From Liolophura sinensis (Eukaryota; Mollusca; Polyplacophora; Chitonida; Chitonidae): a stretch of 64,000 bases of DNA. Of the stretch, positions 1 through 12,749 are shown piece by piece (position 1 is the stretch's first letter; the number at the start of each line of letters is the position of its first letter). Position numbers and translations under genes: made by a program. The stretch is taken from positions 18,357,570 through 18,421,569 of the forward strand of contig NC_088300.1 in the NCBI RefSeq assembly GCF_032854445.1, given 5' to 3'. The notes beneath the pieces were generated by a model. It was not told the origin of the DNA, did no database searches, and saw only the letters and a list, made by a program, of their open reading frames with translations.

Positions 1-922
1 AAAGTATTCGATTACTCACCGGTCTGAGATGGATATGCAAGAGTACAGGAACGCCCCAGACTCTCGCCCGAGCACTAGGCCTAAAGAGCTCGTAGTGGCA
101 ATAGATCTACCCTTGTTAAGTAGTGCAGCATCTGTGGGGCTGGACATATTTGAGAAGAAACTGGTGTTGGAATCTGTCAAGCCAGCAGCTTATAAATTAG
201 ACTTGAATCTTCCATTCCCTGTTGATGATACTCGAGGCTCAGCCAAATTTGACAAGGCTAAACATCGCTTGACTGTTACTTTGCCTGTCATCCCTGCAGA
301 GGTACCGGATCTGCCAACCTTCATAAACAAAGATGAGGTGGAAGTTTGTGAGCCAACAATGCAGATTAATGGTCATGAGAATGGGGACAGTAAGCCATTG
401 ATAGAAGTCCTTTCCTCCAATACCTTGAGTACAGAGACCACACCCATTATTAGCGAGACCATGCCAGATAATTCACAGATCACGCCCACAAATACAGGAA
501 CTCAAAATCACAATGATAACAATCAGCTATCTCTTCCTGAAGACAACAAAAATATCTGGGCTGAAGAAATGATTTCTAATGCAAACCGACACATTGCTTT
601 TCGACTGCCAGTGTTCAGTCACAGACAGGACAATGAGACAGTGTCATTTGTCCTGGATGTTAAGAATGTGACTTTTGATTCTGTCACGAAACTCTTCCCT
701 TCTCCGACAACATTTCAGCTACGTTTTGCCTCAGTTGGTTCTGGGTGCTTTCCCATGTACTACAGCATCTACCTGAGATTCCCAGATGACTGTGAGGTTT
801 GCCCGGACCACTGTAGTATCGATGTGGGCGAGAAAAACCTGGTCATTCTCATTCTGAAATCTCGTAACTCCCGTGGCCTGTGGCAGAAATTCTGGGTAGG
901 GGAAGATGAAAATCACTTAGCG
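1..922 (+). CDS. DNAAF2: DNAAF2 exon (first visible)
   Basis: Open in frame from base 2. It ends CTTAGCG at 922 with donor GTGAGT at 923, phase 0. It carries the CS-like domain, a low-complexity linker with many Asn/Thr, and the second beta-rich domain. Confidence 0.92.
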
Positions 923-3900
923 GTGAGTATATGTTAAACCGATATAATAATTCCCTAAAAGACCATAAATTTCGTCCATGACTAATTCTAGATTCTATAG
1001 ACTTTAGAAAGGTGTTTTGAGGTTTGCATGAAACAGGGGGTAACATTCTGCTGGAAAATTGTATGTATGTATTTTTTTCAGCACCCAAAAAAATATTTTG
1101 TGACATTTATTTGCCTCAAAAAATGCAGTTTTGTGGATGAAATTTTAGGTCAGTTAGGGAACATATAGGTTATACATGCATGTATTATTTAATTGGTGCA
1201 GGCTGCGATCTAGTTGTTTGAGATTCTTACCTTTCAGTCACCAGGACCTGAGGTGTAGGTTCCATATGGGCCTTGGGCAGGGAACTTTTGGCATCCTCCG
1301 CAGTTGTAAAGGCTAGATGGATGCTTTTGTTAGTCGCCTTGTCAGATGTTCTTTATTGAATTGACATCACTCTACCACATGATTGCAACGTCATCTTAAA
1401 AATTACTGAATCTGCCACTGCTGGTGCTTGTAGGGCCTTAGTGACAATACTCGATCGATTATGATCATGTAGCCACTAGTACAGTTTAACTCTTGTTGAA
1501 GACTACTTTCCTTCTTCATTGGATATAATGAGCATATCCATACATCAGGTGGGGAAGTTCAATGATCAGTGTACTTCCAAGTTCCAAAAGATTGGTGGTT
1601 TACCTTAGGCACTCCTGTTTCTGCCAAACAGGAAATAGCTGGCCATTGTTTTTGTGAAAAATTCTTGAGCGTGGCATTTAACAACAATCAAGTTTCTCAT
1701 GTCACACAATCCTCCTTGTTATACGAAAGTATTTTCAGAGAATCCTCATCAGGAAGTTGTATAAACCAGATGGCAGTGGGTATAATGTAAACTTTACAGC
1801 TCCCAATGAGATTCTATAAAAGGATGTACACAGGTTACGCCTGGAATTGTGAAAGAAAAGTTTACATCTAGGTAATCGGCCACATAGATGTACATGTAGT
1901 TAATAGTGTATGCTTGGTTGGCTGACTGTTAGAATTGTTAATTACTGTCTTTGATTATTTCTGACACTTGTGGCCAGATGGTAGGGCAGGCTATACCTGA
2001 CTATAGAGTATTAAGCCACCTGGCTGTGCATAAAGCTGGTGTATCAGCAGGGAGCTAGGTCGGCTTGTATCGCCTAGTAACCCGGCCAAGACCTTGGAGA
2101 GCTTGTTTACCAGCAGAGAGTGTGAGTTATTTTGGTTCTCATTGAAAACACATCTCTGCTGATCGAGGCCTGTGCTGTTCTGCAGATAACTATGTGCATC
2201 AGGCGTGGAGAATTCAGCATGTGTAGTTTTATGTGAATGTAGGGCACTGCTTTGCATCACAATACTGGTTGTGCCAAAGGGCAGGTGATGTGAAACTTTG
2301 ACCGTCCATTCCCTTCCAGAAACTTCCGCACTTGCACAGTCTGTACCTAGCAACAGGAAGAGTGCACTGGCCATTTTTTCTTTCGAGAGCTCAATGTGTG
2401 TGCCTGTGAAAAAAAACCCACAACATTCTGTTGCTATGTTCAGCTGGCTGTTGTGACATCCTTTTGCACCTATATATCTATATACCTGTATAGGAACTTG
2501 CCTGTGCATGTCACATCCTCACAGTGCCTTGCTTGCAGCAGAGGATTCCATCTGTGATGTTGGTAGCAGTATATATATGACTATATTGATTTCTGCAGAT
2601 CTGCCTATGTTCTCTGACAATTATGGGAGTTGTTAACCAAATTCCAATCTGGTACAGTCGTGTACTCAGGTAGCAGGTATCTCAGGTGGATGTGTTTACT
2701 ATTAGGTGACTGTTGTCCATTCGTTAATTAGCGTGTCACTCTGCACAACGCTAAGGATGTTGACTGTTATGTCCAGTTCCGTTCAGCTGCTCTACTGTCA
2801 GCTGCAGACGGTGTATTACCTGCTGACAACTCTGCTCATAAGGGTGTTCACCTGGCCAAAGGTAAGACCGATAGTCACTCACTCAGACAATGTCATCTTC
2901 TTCGGGTACATTTTCAGAAGGCACACATACAGTATATTGTTGCAAATGTACAAGGGTATTCCTGTAATACACAAGTAGTGTAACACAAGGAAAGCTTCTT
3001 TTTGACTCATTTATTAGCATTTTATTTTGCCATGGTCATCACTCTTGATGATGGCAACATAAAATGCTAAAATAATGAGTCAAAGTGAATCTTCCATTTT
3101 TCAGAGTTAGATTACTACTTGTGTATTACACAAAATTCAAACTTATCAATGGATCTGCTGGATTTTATGTGTGGGTATTCGTGGTCTGTTCGATCTTCTC
3201 ATCCTGTGCATTCATGAACATAAAAGTACATGTGCATCTGCAGGAGTGTTTTTTGTATGTCAGCCATACCTGATCATCAAAGCATCTGCCTCATTTATAG
3301 TTGGCGTCACTGCAGTGCCTCAAACTGGCATTAGGTTGTTGCAGGGGGAGGGGTGACCAGGAATTTAAGGCATGAATAAAGCTGACAGATTTATTTCATT
3401 CACAGGATGACATGTGAGAAATCATTGAAATCAGGGCTGTCTATATTGTCAGTTAATTGAGATGCAAATACACATGCTAAGCTTACTTAACCAATTGTTA
3501 GAGCATGATTGAAATGGGCTGATCCAATCTTCTTAATGGGCAAGAATTCCTGTGTATTCATCTGTGGATAGTTTTAATATATCAGGGGTTTTTTTTTCTC
3601 CAGTCTTCCGGACTGGGTCTACTTACATAAAGACATGATTCAGCTTGCAGTTAATGGTATGCCAGACTACATGCATAATTGTTTTCCTAACAAGAACAGC
3701 ATGAAACATTGTTAATGGACTTTAAAACATTACATGTATGCTTCATTGCCTGTGATCTAATTATTTACAAATAATACAACTGTCAAGAATTACTTAAGAT
3801 AGGTATGGTATTCACTATTGTAAACAAAGTGAAAATTAGCTTTGCTAAGATGTTAGTCCCTGCAGCTTTGTTTAGAAGTTTGAAAGCATTGACCTGGACA

Positions 3901-6900
3901 GGCAGTGTGGAGAATGGGCATGATGAGGGTCAGGTGGGGTGTGTTTTTTGTCATCCATGTTAGCAAGTTGCTTCGTCATAACTGTTTCTAATATGAATAA
4001 TATTCATTTACATGTACAAATTAGTAAGCAAATGTGCAACTTTTTTAAATTGGGGAAATCTTAATATATGAGGCATGTTTTAGTCACACATTGGTCATAG
4101 GCACACATTGCAGGGGGACTCACAAAGTGTCTTTCTGTTATACCCCCCTGTGTGGAACCTCTTGTCAAGCTGACCTCCTCCACATGGTTATATGTGATTC
4201 AGCTATCCAGTTGGACACAAGCAGTTAAAAGACCAGAGCTGAAAGCAGGAAGTGCTCTCTAACTTGAGCTTGCATCATTTACATTGCCTTAACGAACTTT
4301 CTGGGACTATCAGATGTGCTGGTCTACATATATATAGGTAGTGTACATTCATGTGGTGTACATGTATCTCTTGAGGCTATTTTAGACTAGCTTTTTTTTA
4401 ACAGGGAAGGTTTACTGCTTAATCTTCTTTTAAATTCTTTTTTTTTTTTTTTGGCAGGGGAGGGGGATTTACTTTCGTTTCTTATTTTAAATGCTTTATA
4501 GCTCAAATACATATATGTCTGTTGGCACAGATAAACTAGTGTAAAATGACTGTAGACTAGGTAGAGATCTGATGAAGTATTAGGTTTTAAGATTTTTGTG
4601 GTTGAGCTAAACACACCTCTTTTCTCTGTCAGCATGATTCTAGGTCAAGCCTGTTTACAATCCAGGCCTGCAAACTAGGCCACAAGATGGAGGGTGCATG
4701 GCCCTTTAGCATCTCATAAAAGAAATGCATACCTTCACCAAAAAATGTCTCCAAGAGACTGACATTTTCCTAGAACTGAACATTTTTTATTACTTACCGT
4801 TACATAAACTGTGTTTCTCTGAATACTTGTTTGAAATTGAAACTGCATTGAAAATGTTTGCTATGTACAACCAGGAAGCTCAAACTTTGTTTATTTAATT
4901 TTTTATTTTATTTCATTTGTGTTGTGTGGCTTGACACAGTAGTGCTGTGCGATGAGTCAACATTCTTTTATTCTTAAAGTGCCTTCAGTCTTGGACAAGC
5001 AAATGATGTTCATACGCTTGTAAAATTAATATACATAATGATTGGTGAATTCTAACCCAGGAAAAAAAAGGGTTTTTTTTGTGGTAAAAAAATTGGAACT
5101 GTTTGGATTAGAATATGTATACATGTACATGAAGTATGCTAATGTAGCTTTAATGCTTGAAGATATTTTTTAATTTTAATACATTAAACTGTGTCAAATG
5201 TACAAGTACTCAAAAGACTGTTGTTATTTTTTATTGCAGGAGAAACTCTTTGCAACTGAAGACAATCTCGAGCTAGAGTTGTGTCAGCTGGAAAGGGAAG
5301 CTTTGGCCAATGAGAAGATGGTGCAGACTCAAGATGACAACGAGGTGCCCAAGGTCAAAGTGACTGAAATGAGCGAGAAAGCCCTCAAAATTAACCTCAG
5401 TGTGAGTACATTTCTCCATCCTAATTCTATTCTGTCTGTCTCTGTTGGATATTTAACAAGGCACTGGGACATGTACACATAGCTATAACTTGAACTTGTC
5501 TCAGTACGTGTGATGTTTGTTGTCAGAACTTGTGGCTCTGACAAGGCACATGTAGTGATTATAGTCACTTGTCCTGCAGTCTTCAAGTTCACCTGCATGT
5601 TCACTGTATGTTGAGGCAGCCCTAATCATGATAAGCTCAGTATTTTGCATTTCACATTTGAACGGCATCTGAGACACTAGCATAAGTTACAGGGTTTACA
5701 TGGGAAAATCCTTATGCGACACAGTCACAAATGAACCTGGTGATCAGATGATGCAACATGGCCTTGTGTGAGGTAGTGTTGAGTTCGGCTCCGGCAGACG
5801 GCGTGGTAATTGATGTCATTGTTTTTAGTTTGGTTCAGACAGTGTTTCCATGTGTACCATGATGTTCAGGTTGATTCAGACTGTGTTTCCATGTGTACCA
5901 TAATGTTCAGGTTGGTTCAGACATTGTTTCCATGTGTACCATGATGTTCAGGTTGGTTCAGACATTGTTTCCATGTGTACCATGATGTTCAGGTTGGTTC
6001 GAACAGTGTTTCCATGTGTACGATTGCATCAGGTTTGGATCAGTCAGGCAATGTTGCCATATGAACAGTCGTATTGAGTTTAGTTCTGACAGTGTTGCCA
6101 TGTGTACTGTTGCATTTAATCCGATTTAGACAGACAGTTGGACAGTTGCTTTGCTTATGATATTGTTCAGTTTAGTTTTAACAGACAGTGTTTCCATCTG
6201 TATCACTGTGTTCAGTTCGATTCAGACAGACAGTATTGCCTGTTCATCCTGATGTTCAGTTCCGTTCAGACAGACAGTGACCACGTGTACCATTGCTTCC
6301 AATTTAGTTCAGACAGACAGTGAAGCAGTTGCTTTGTGTATCTTGTGTTCCATTCAGTCCAGACAGACATTGTGACCATGTGTAAACACCCAGATGGTAG
6401 TTGCATTCATTTTGGCTCAGGTAAACCAGCTTGACATGCATGTACCTGGTATTGTGTTGAATTTGATTCGCACGGACACAGAGTTCTCTTGTGATTTCAT
6501 CATCCTAATACAGATAAGCTTTAGTTACTGTGAACAGTCTTTGTGCCGCATTACCTGCTCAGGTCATCACTCCGCTGCACACTTAAGGAAGCTCATTGAT
6601 CTGTTATGATCACATATGTTGCCCTGATCAATGTTTAAGCTTGTTTGTGCAGTTGGTGTATTTAGGTTAGTATGATCGGTCTAGAAAGTCAACTCGGGCC
6701 ACGGCGGTGACAGCTGATAACGACGGATATGAATCAGTGCTGTACCCTGACCCGACCAATCACTGCACACAATACCGTACATGTAATTCTCTGATAAGCT
6801 GGAAGTTTAATAGTGCATCTTCCCACAACCCCACTTGTGTGTGAACATGTACATGTAGCTTCTAGAAAGTGTATTAAACTCTCTGCTGAAAGTCAATCTG

Positions 6901-8286
6901 CTTGAAACTGGAATGCTTGTTAGGCTTTCATCTTCTTGAGTAAATAAATGTGTTCTTAGTTTATTCCACAAAATTTAATCACTTCGATATAACTAAAGGA
7001 TTTTTGAGTCCAGCATTAAGCCCCAGTTAAAGAAACGTTTTGAGCATTTGAATAGTTGAACTAAAGAGATATAGAATCAGTTCTGATTGGCTGGTGTGAG
7101 AGATAGGCATGTCCAGGTTATGCCTAGCCTAAGCTGAGTTTTAGATATGGCAGATATAGTCATGCATGACCAAATGCTGTGTATTATTATGTATGATTAC
7201 ATACCTTGTTCATATTTTGTAGTTAAGAAAGCATGTGGGGGTGATGATATGTATTGATCTGTCTCTTCTTGTTTTCCACAGCTGGGGAAGAAGGGGAAAG
7301 TGGTGGTGCCCCCAGAGGAGTGTAATGAGGATGAAAACCAGCCTAGACCCGACATTGAGGTTATCTGTGAGCGACAGAGCCGGCACCTCCATGGCATCCT
7401 GAAACAGCGCAGCCGCTCGCACTCCGAGTCCTCGGATGACGTCTCCTCAGCCAGCGTATACAGCAGGGAGAACAGCACCAGCTCCGGCAGCCACATGTCT
7501 GAGAGCCCAATCTCTGAATCAGAGGAAGCCGATGGTTCGCTTGAGGGACGGCTTAAAAAGTCTGTCTCCTTCAGCGACCATGTGGATAAGGCAACATTTA
7601 AGCCAGGTGCCACAGTGAGCAGTATGACCACTGTACTGAAGAGCAAGCGCAGACGCAACCGTAAGAGGGAAGAGAAGAAACGCCGGCGACACAACAGCAC
7701 CGGGTCCGAGTACAGCAGCAGTGATGAACACCCCCATCACCATGACTGTGACACAGGGGATGAGCCGCAAAGGAAAAATGAAGATAAAGGCAAAGGATCT
7801 TCAAACAAGGCTGAGGAGTCGACCAAGCAGAAATCAGGTGCTGCAGAGAAAACAGGCAAGGTGGATGATAAAGTAGCCTCCCTTGATGAGGCTTACAGGA
7901 CTAGTGAGATAAATGTGGAACCATCAGCTCAGTGCGATTCCAGTGTTGGAGTAGAGCAGGGTGTATCCTCTGAGAGTGTGTCTACAGAGGGATGCCCTGA
8001 GGGGAAGAGGGAGGGTAGCGATGCCAAGTCCCTTGGCGCGCCTGCTCCAGCATCCTCACCCACCAGGACTAAGCCTGAAGCAGTCTCCAAACAGGCCCAA
8101 AGCTGTGATATTAACGGAAGAGGAGATACCGCTCCTGACCCTCAGCCCAAAGCTGGAGGGGATTCCACGGAGGTCGAGTCCATGCTAAGCTGGAAGGAGA
8201 GGGAAGGTTCTCATTCCCAGCAACACAAGACCCAGTGTGCCTTCAACTTCAGCAATTCTGTGATGTTTGATCTCGATGTTGACTAG
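1..8286 (+). CDS. DNAAF2: DNAAF2 / Kintoun, dynein axonemal assembly factor 2 (5' partial)
   Basis: Cytoplasmic co-chaperone of the PIH1 family that helps pre-assemble axonemal dynein arms for motile cilia (family knowledge). The reading frame is open from base 2, so the N-terminal PIH1 part lies upstream. Three exons are seen: 2-922, 5240-5401 and 7282-8286, all joined in phase 0, giving 695 visible residues. Seen in order: a 'STRPKELVV' segment leading into a CS/p23-like beta region (nt 70-300); an acidic, Asn/Thr-rich linker; a second beta-rich block with LPVF, SVGSGCFP and LWQKFWVG (nt 590-900); a conserved 'KALKINLS' stretch ending exon 2; then a long polar tail with 'LHGILKQRS', 'KKSVSFSDHVD' and a basic RRRNRKREEKKRRR patch. 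The family averages around 800 residues, so about 100-150 are probably missing. The assignment rests on segments I recognise from vertebrate Kintoun. The ATG at 29 is internal and is not the start. Confidence 0.92.
923..5239 (+). other. DNAAF2 intron 1 (visible)
   Basis: This 4.3-kb AT-rich intron has GT/AG ends. Short open frames inside it show no domain or codon signal. It contains a long imperfect foldback at 2962-3136 and homopolymer runs (T-run at 4439-4453). Nothing else is recognised. Confidence 0.85.
2962..3136. repeat. Long imperfect foldback (MITE-like or hairpin RNA precursor)
   Basis: The left side holds TGTAATACACAAGTAG, then TTTGACTCAT, then TAGCATTTTAT, TTGCCAT and CATCA. The right side carries their reverse complements in reversed order: TGATG, ATGGCAA, ATAAAATGCTA, ATGAGTCAAA and CTACTTGTGTATTACA. 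The inner stem (3001-3084) is nearly continuous with a 4-nt loop; the outer stem has bulges. No flanking target duplication was identified. Confidence 0.75.
5240..5401 (+). CDS. DNAAF2: DNAAF2 exon (second visible)
   Basis: Acceptor TTATTGCAG ends at 5239 and donor GTGAGT begins at 5402. The exon has 54 codons, phase 0 at both ends. An acidic helix-like part (EDNLELELCQLERE) is followed by a conserved VTEMSEKALKINLS segment. Confidence 0.9.
5402..7281 (+). other. DNAAF2 intron 2 (visible)
   Basis: This 1.9-kb intron has donor GTGAGT and acceptor TTTTCCACAG. It holds the 41-bp minisatellite at about 5826-6385; nothing else is recognised. Confidence 0.85.
5826..6385 (+). repeat. Minisatellite, about 41-bp unit
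   Basis: Units of the type GGTTGGTTCAGACA-TGTTTCCATGTGTACC-ATGATGTTCA recur every 41 bp between 5840 and 6000, and decay into variants up to about 6385 (GTTCAGACAGACAGT...). About a dozen units are present. The right half is much more diverged than the left. Confidence 0.85.
7282..8286 (+). CDS. DNAAF2: DNAAF2 terminal coding exon
   Basis: Acceptor GTTTTCCACAG ends at 7281. There are 334 codons, then the stop at 8284-8286. The Ser-rich HGILKQRS and KKSVSFSDHVD motifs and a strongly basic patch lie in the first third. The rest is disordered, acidic and Ser/Thr/Glu-rich. Coding GC is well above the flanking introns. Confidence 0.92.
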   Translation: MGKKGKVVVPPEECNEDENQPRPDIEVICERQSRHLHGILKQRSRSHSESSDDVSSASVYSRENSTSSGSHMSESPISESEEADGSLEGRLKKSVSFSDHVDKATFKPGATVSSMTTVLKSKRRRNRKREEKKRRRHNSTGSEYSSSDEHPHHHDCDTGDEPQRKNEDKGKGSSNKAEESTKQKSGAAEKTGKVDDKVASLDEAYRTSEINVEPSAQCDSSVGVEQGVSSESVSTEGCPEGKREGSDAKSLGAPAPASSPTRTKPEAVSKQAQSCDINGRGDTAPDPQPKAGGDSTEVESMLSWKEREGSHSQQHKTQCAFNFSNSVMFDLDVD

Positions 8287-9645
8287 CCAGTGTCTTTGTC
8301 ATTTATGCGGATACAAGATGGCGACCTACAATATCCTACATTGTCATTAAATACAGAAAAAATGAAAAATTACATTTGTTAAAAGTGCACGTGGAATTAT
8401 TCCTTTGTCATGAGAAAAAGAAATGATTTGCCCGATAAAGACATGTACATTTAATAATTGCAAAGGCTTGTTTCAGTAGGAGTTCCACAGTAACTTAAAT
8501 ATACAGATTTATACAAGTGGTAACTGGAAAAAAAAACCATTAATTATACATAGCTTGTATTTGGAAACTCTCTCTTGACATTTATGTACAAGAAATGAAA
8601 AAAAAAAAAAACATAATGGATACTTTTAAAGGACTTAATGATATAAACAATGTGAATGTGCCCAGAGAGATAAAGTGTGGGTCATCAATTACTTCTCATC
8701 ACAAAGTTTTCGTCATTTGACAAGTTTTAATTTACATTTGTTGCACACTCACTTTTGTGAGCGTGCAACAGTGAGGATTTGAAAATTCATGAATGAACGC
8801 ACAAAAGGAATATTTTTCAGATTGTACATTTCTGTAATCACACCCAAGGGGTGAAGATACAGTTCTACTGTTGTCCTGTTGAGACCTTACCAAGAAGTAT
8901 TACTGAATTATTTCTTCTGTTATACACTGTCAACAAATCCAGCTCCAAGAAAATTTTGTCTTCTAAGAAATATAAATTGAAATCATATATTCAAAAAAAA
9001 AAAAAAATGTCATGTAAGTATTAAAATTTTATACAGATCTTGATATATTGATATTCAGGATTATTGGCCAGACTGGTGCATCTGAAGGTTATGTTGCAGA
9101 TTTTCGTAAAAGTACTTAAACTTGCGTCTTATTTGTAGATGTAAGATTTTAGTGTGTAAGATTAAGTTGTCGTGGTCAAATATTGCAGGCATGTCTTTAC
9201 TGTCATCTTATCATGCCATATACTCCATTTGACATTTTCTGATGTTTTACCTGAATGGTTTTGAGATACTGTCTGTGCTTAATGAACTTTGACTACACCA
9301 AGCAGCCATGGGAATCTTTGCCTGGAATACATTTTCATATCATATGTACTTGAACATATGATCAAGAATGTTGTACCTGAGATGCAAACAATGTGTTGTG
9401 TGTCGTTTAATTTGTTTGGGTTTACATACAATACAGCATGCTACTTAGTGCATGGTTACGGCTTATATAATCCTTACAGTATCCTGCTATTACTGATGTT
9501 TTTGTTTTCATACTTATACATGTACATTGCGATTTCATTTGTATCCAGAATTCCATGTTGAGTTTGTATTCGTTCACTAGGGTTCCTTGGAAGCAGAAAG
9601 GGAAAGTGAAAGTGGTGTACAATAAATTTACACTTTATTTACTGT
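8287..9645 (+). other. DNAAF2 3' UTR (likely)
   Basis: AT-rich, with no protein-like frame. Several A-rich runs occur (8599, 8993). The poly(A) signal and GT-rich downstream element near 9621-9661 suggest the transcript ends here. The end point is inferred. Confidence 0.5.
8739..8770 (+). other. Short hairpin in the DNAAF2 3' UTR
   Basis: TGTTGCACACTCAC and GTGAGCGTGCAACA pair over 14 positions with a single A-C mismatch, around a 4-nt loop. It could be an RNA stem or a chance palindrome. Confidence 0.5.
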
Positions 9646-9661
9646 TAGTGTGTGTGTTGTA
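9621..9661 (+). terminator. Probable polyadenylation site of DNAAF2
   Basis: AATAAA at 9621-9626 is followed about 20-35 nt later by a GT-rich tract (TTAGTGTGTGTGTTGT). This is the usual arrangement of signal and downstream element. Other AATAAA-like words follow near 9890, so alternative ends are possible. Confidence 0.5.
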
Positions 9662-10079
9662 AAACCTGATGTTTTGGTATTAAGACGAGCTTCTGGCATG
9701 TCAGTCATCGTTGACAACTGAGAAAGAGTACTTTTGTGAAGATGAATATGATAATATTACTAAGGGATAGTGCAGTGGGAACGTGTAAAGTGAGCAGAAA
9801 AATGTATGAATGTGAAGTTGAAACTGCCCGATGTACGGAAATTTACGATATGTACACTAAAAAAAAAATAATAAAAAAAAGTATCAAAATAAATAAATGA
9901 AAAATATGAGTGGTATTTTCGTTGCTTTATCCTTGTCAATACTTGTTCTCAGAGATAAATATGGAGATTTATTCATTCATTTATACTATTCTTATCGAGT
10001 ACAATGTTGGTCGTTCATATTATTCATTGATTAATTGATGATTAACGCCCCGTTCAAGAATTAATGAATCAAAGATTAT

Positions 10080-10135
10080 GGATTATCGCCACATCGACAA
10101 TTTCCCAGCCATACCGTGGCAACCCAGTTGAAGAA
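10080..10135 (-). repeat. SINE-tail fragment
   Basis: Read on the minus strand, this resembles the tail seen at 20818-20865 (GCCACGATATGGCTGAAAT, then TTGCCGATGTGGCG). A further diverged copy lies at 11027-11067, also on minus. The family is common in lophotrochozoan DNA as I recall; the assignment is tentative. Confidence 0.45.
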
Positions 10136-12217
10136 TCTTTCATCATGCAATATGTCTGCCAGGTTTACGGGTGATCGGAAAAAAATCATCAACCTTCCTC
10201 AATTTCCTGACAAATCCTCTTGACGTAAGGCCACAGCCTAAACCGCAAAACACCTTTTACGGAAAACCTGCTACATGTAAGTTGCGTACTATTTTCAGTA
10301 AATCAAAACCTGCAGCGCTGCACCATGGATAATCAACGATTTTGCATACGTCGGTTCACAGGATTCAGCTATAAAATTTGAGCAGACATGCATGGGCATC
10401 CTAGTTTTAAGGAAAAAAAATGGCCTCTTTGAAGACTGAGATTAGAAACTCACCGTACATTTAAACGAGCTCCTCACGATCCCGATGAGGCTGGCGTCAA
10501 ATTATCACGAACGCATCTGATGTAGCTTTGGGCAGACGGAATTTATTGGGCAGTTGTTTGATGAAGAGGGTAGGGTGATTTGTGCGGAGTTCGTGTGCCG
10601 GACAACGGTTTAAACGGCTCTTGACGTTCGGTCTAGGAGACAGAACGTGGTTGGCATCGCTCTTTAGGCCGTTATGGTGATCGTAGATAAAGTTCACTAA
10701 AACCACTTTAATATCCGAAAATATGACATGTTACACACTTAATTAACTGGGCTTGCCAGTTAATATCTGTGTGTCACATCTTGTGTGTGACTTAACAAAG
10801 ATCAGTGGTTTATTATCAGTGGAGTATACAAACACCAAGAAATTAACCCCACATTCTAATAGACATTTAATCGCCACGATAAACCACTATACCCAGAAGT
10901 GTTTGTAAAGGCTGTTTCAACTTTTAACTCTATGTGAATGCTAAGAGCTCTATCTCTTAATACGATATTCCGACTGAAACAATTAAAGCCAAGTGCGTGG
11001 TTGTTGATAGAATCATTATGACTGGACGCCACTTCGACAGTCGGCAATTTTACTACCATACTGTTGCCAAAAAGCTTGTTAGATACAGCTTAATGTACAT
11101 TAAAGTAAATTTTCGGTAGTATATACACTTAGTTACTGTGCCTTAAGTAGTAGTTATTAACCCGGGATCACCAAGTTTCAAGATTCAGTCAATGGGCTTT
11201 GATTGTGTTTGTATATATCTACAAATAAAAAAAGTGTTCGGCTTTTAATAGTAAGAGTCTGGCAATAATTATCGTGGAACCGTTATAACAAAGCTGAGTT
11301 GTTTGTGCACACCTCTTGTGATCAGCAATAAACCTAAGTGTATACACTGTAGGAATCTAATATTTATGGATGTGATTGCTGTTCCACGTTTTACTCAAAA
11401 GTATTTCGCATACGTGACAGTGGGTGGGTTTGCACATGGAAAAAAACATAGATATAGTCTGGGGCAAATCCAGGCCCCACAGGAAACCGTACTACCCCCA
11501 ACAAGTAAATGACTATCCCCCCTTCCAACTTACAGTCGAGGTAAACTCCGTACGGTTTGGGAGGTCCTCTATTACATGCATCTTTCCAATCGCATATCCA
11601 TAGTTTGCCTCTGGGCAGAAATGGGTATAAAGCACCCTTCTTTAAAACAAATGCACCAAATGTGTGTATGCATCAATAAGTATCCCACATAAATTTTTAA
11701 AAAGCGTAACTTTTTATTTTTGTGATAATGCATAACCGAGATATCTCAGTTCAACGTCAGCTAAAACGAGGACAGTGACAAAATCGAAAGTGCCACCGTA
11801 TCAGTTTTAGCCACTCAGGCGCAATTTTTTTTTTTATGCCCCAACAACGCGGCTGTTTCCGCTGGCGTCACCCGAAATCCATTTTGCCCTTTGACTATAT
11901 GTTGGCAGAGTGTGCGTGACACGACATGGTATGTTCCGGTTTCCGGTTAACATGGCACATCCAACGGGCTTCAAAATTTCATATTAAAAGTTGATTTATT
12001 AGAATTACCAAGCATGTCAGAAAATGTGGCTCGGGCCGTTCAGGGACCTCTATCACAAATCTTCGTGAATTAATTTTCCGTAACGTTTCTCGTAAATGGC
12101 GTCGCCTTTTGGCATTATAATCTAAAAAGGTTTCGAGAAATATGACGTACGAAGTTTGTGAAACTGTCCCCTTATGTTTCCATCCCTCTTCCGAAAAGCT
12201 GAGGTTATATTATGTGT

Positions 12218-12364
12218 TGTTTCTTTTAAGCTATACACTTTTAATAGAGAGTTTATAGATGTTTTGCTACCAGTAACAAACTGCACATATATTTCTTTTA
12301 AGCTATACACTTTTTAATAGAGAGTTTATAGATGTTTTGCTACCAGTAACAAACTGCACATATA
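12218..12364 (+). repeat. Two-copy tandem duplication, about 72 bp
   Basis: The segment from TTTCTTTTAAGCTATACAC to AACAAACTGCACATATAT occurs twice in a row, nearly identical apart from a one-base T-run difference. The similarity indicates a recent duplication. Confidence 0.85.
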
Positions 12365-12749
12365 TACTGTTGAGCCAAGTTACTTTATAGAAATAGCCAT
12401 TCGTACCTCGCAATTAGTAAAACGTGCGCTAAAGGCGATGATTTGGACCATCGACCAAGGAATACTTAAATAGGTAATAATCCTATACGAACGTCACTAC
12501 CTTGTCTATGGTATTCATTTGCCGATTTGTTGTTGCTTTGTCAATCTCTTCTTTGAATCGGATCTTGGGAATAGAACTGATCAACAGCACTTCAAATTCA
12601 TTTCACTTTCGATAATATCATAATAAGAGACATCTTTGAAACATAATTCATTCTTATTTATTTGAATTTGTCGGAAGGGAAACGACTCTTCAGTATACAA
12701 GTACAATGGGAAATTAATTAAAAAAACATAAAATGATAGATCACACAAG

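Noticed and set aside
29-937. ATG at 29 as the DNAAF2 start, with the frame ending at 937
   Set aside because: The frame is open and conserved-looking upstream of 29 (KYSITHRSE), and a donor at 923 ends the exon before the stop.
1991-2509. 172-codon minus-strand frame in DNAAF2 intron 1
   Set aside because: No recognisable domain, no splice partners and intron-like base composition. Probably chance.
7197-7804. Minus-strand Cys/Arg/Leu-rich frames opposite DNAAF2 exon 3
   Set aside because: Shadows of the Ser/Arg-rich coding strand.
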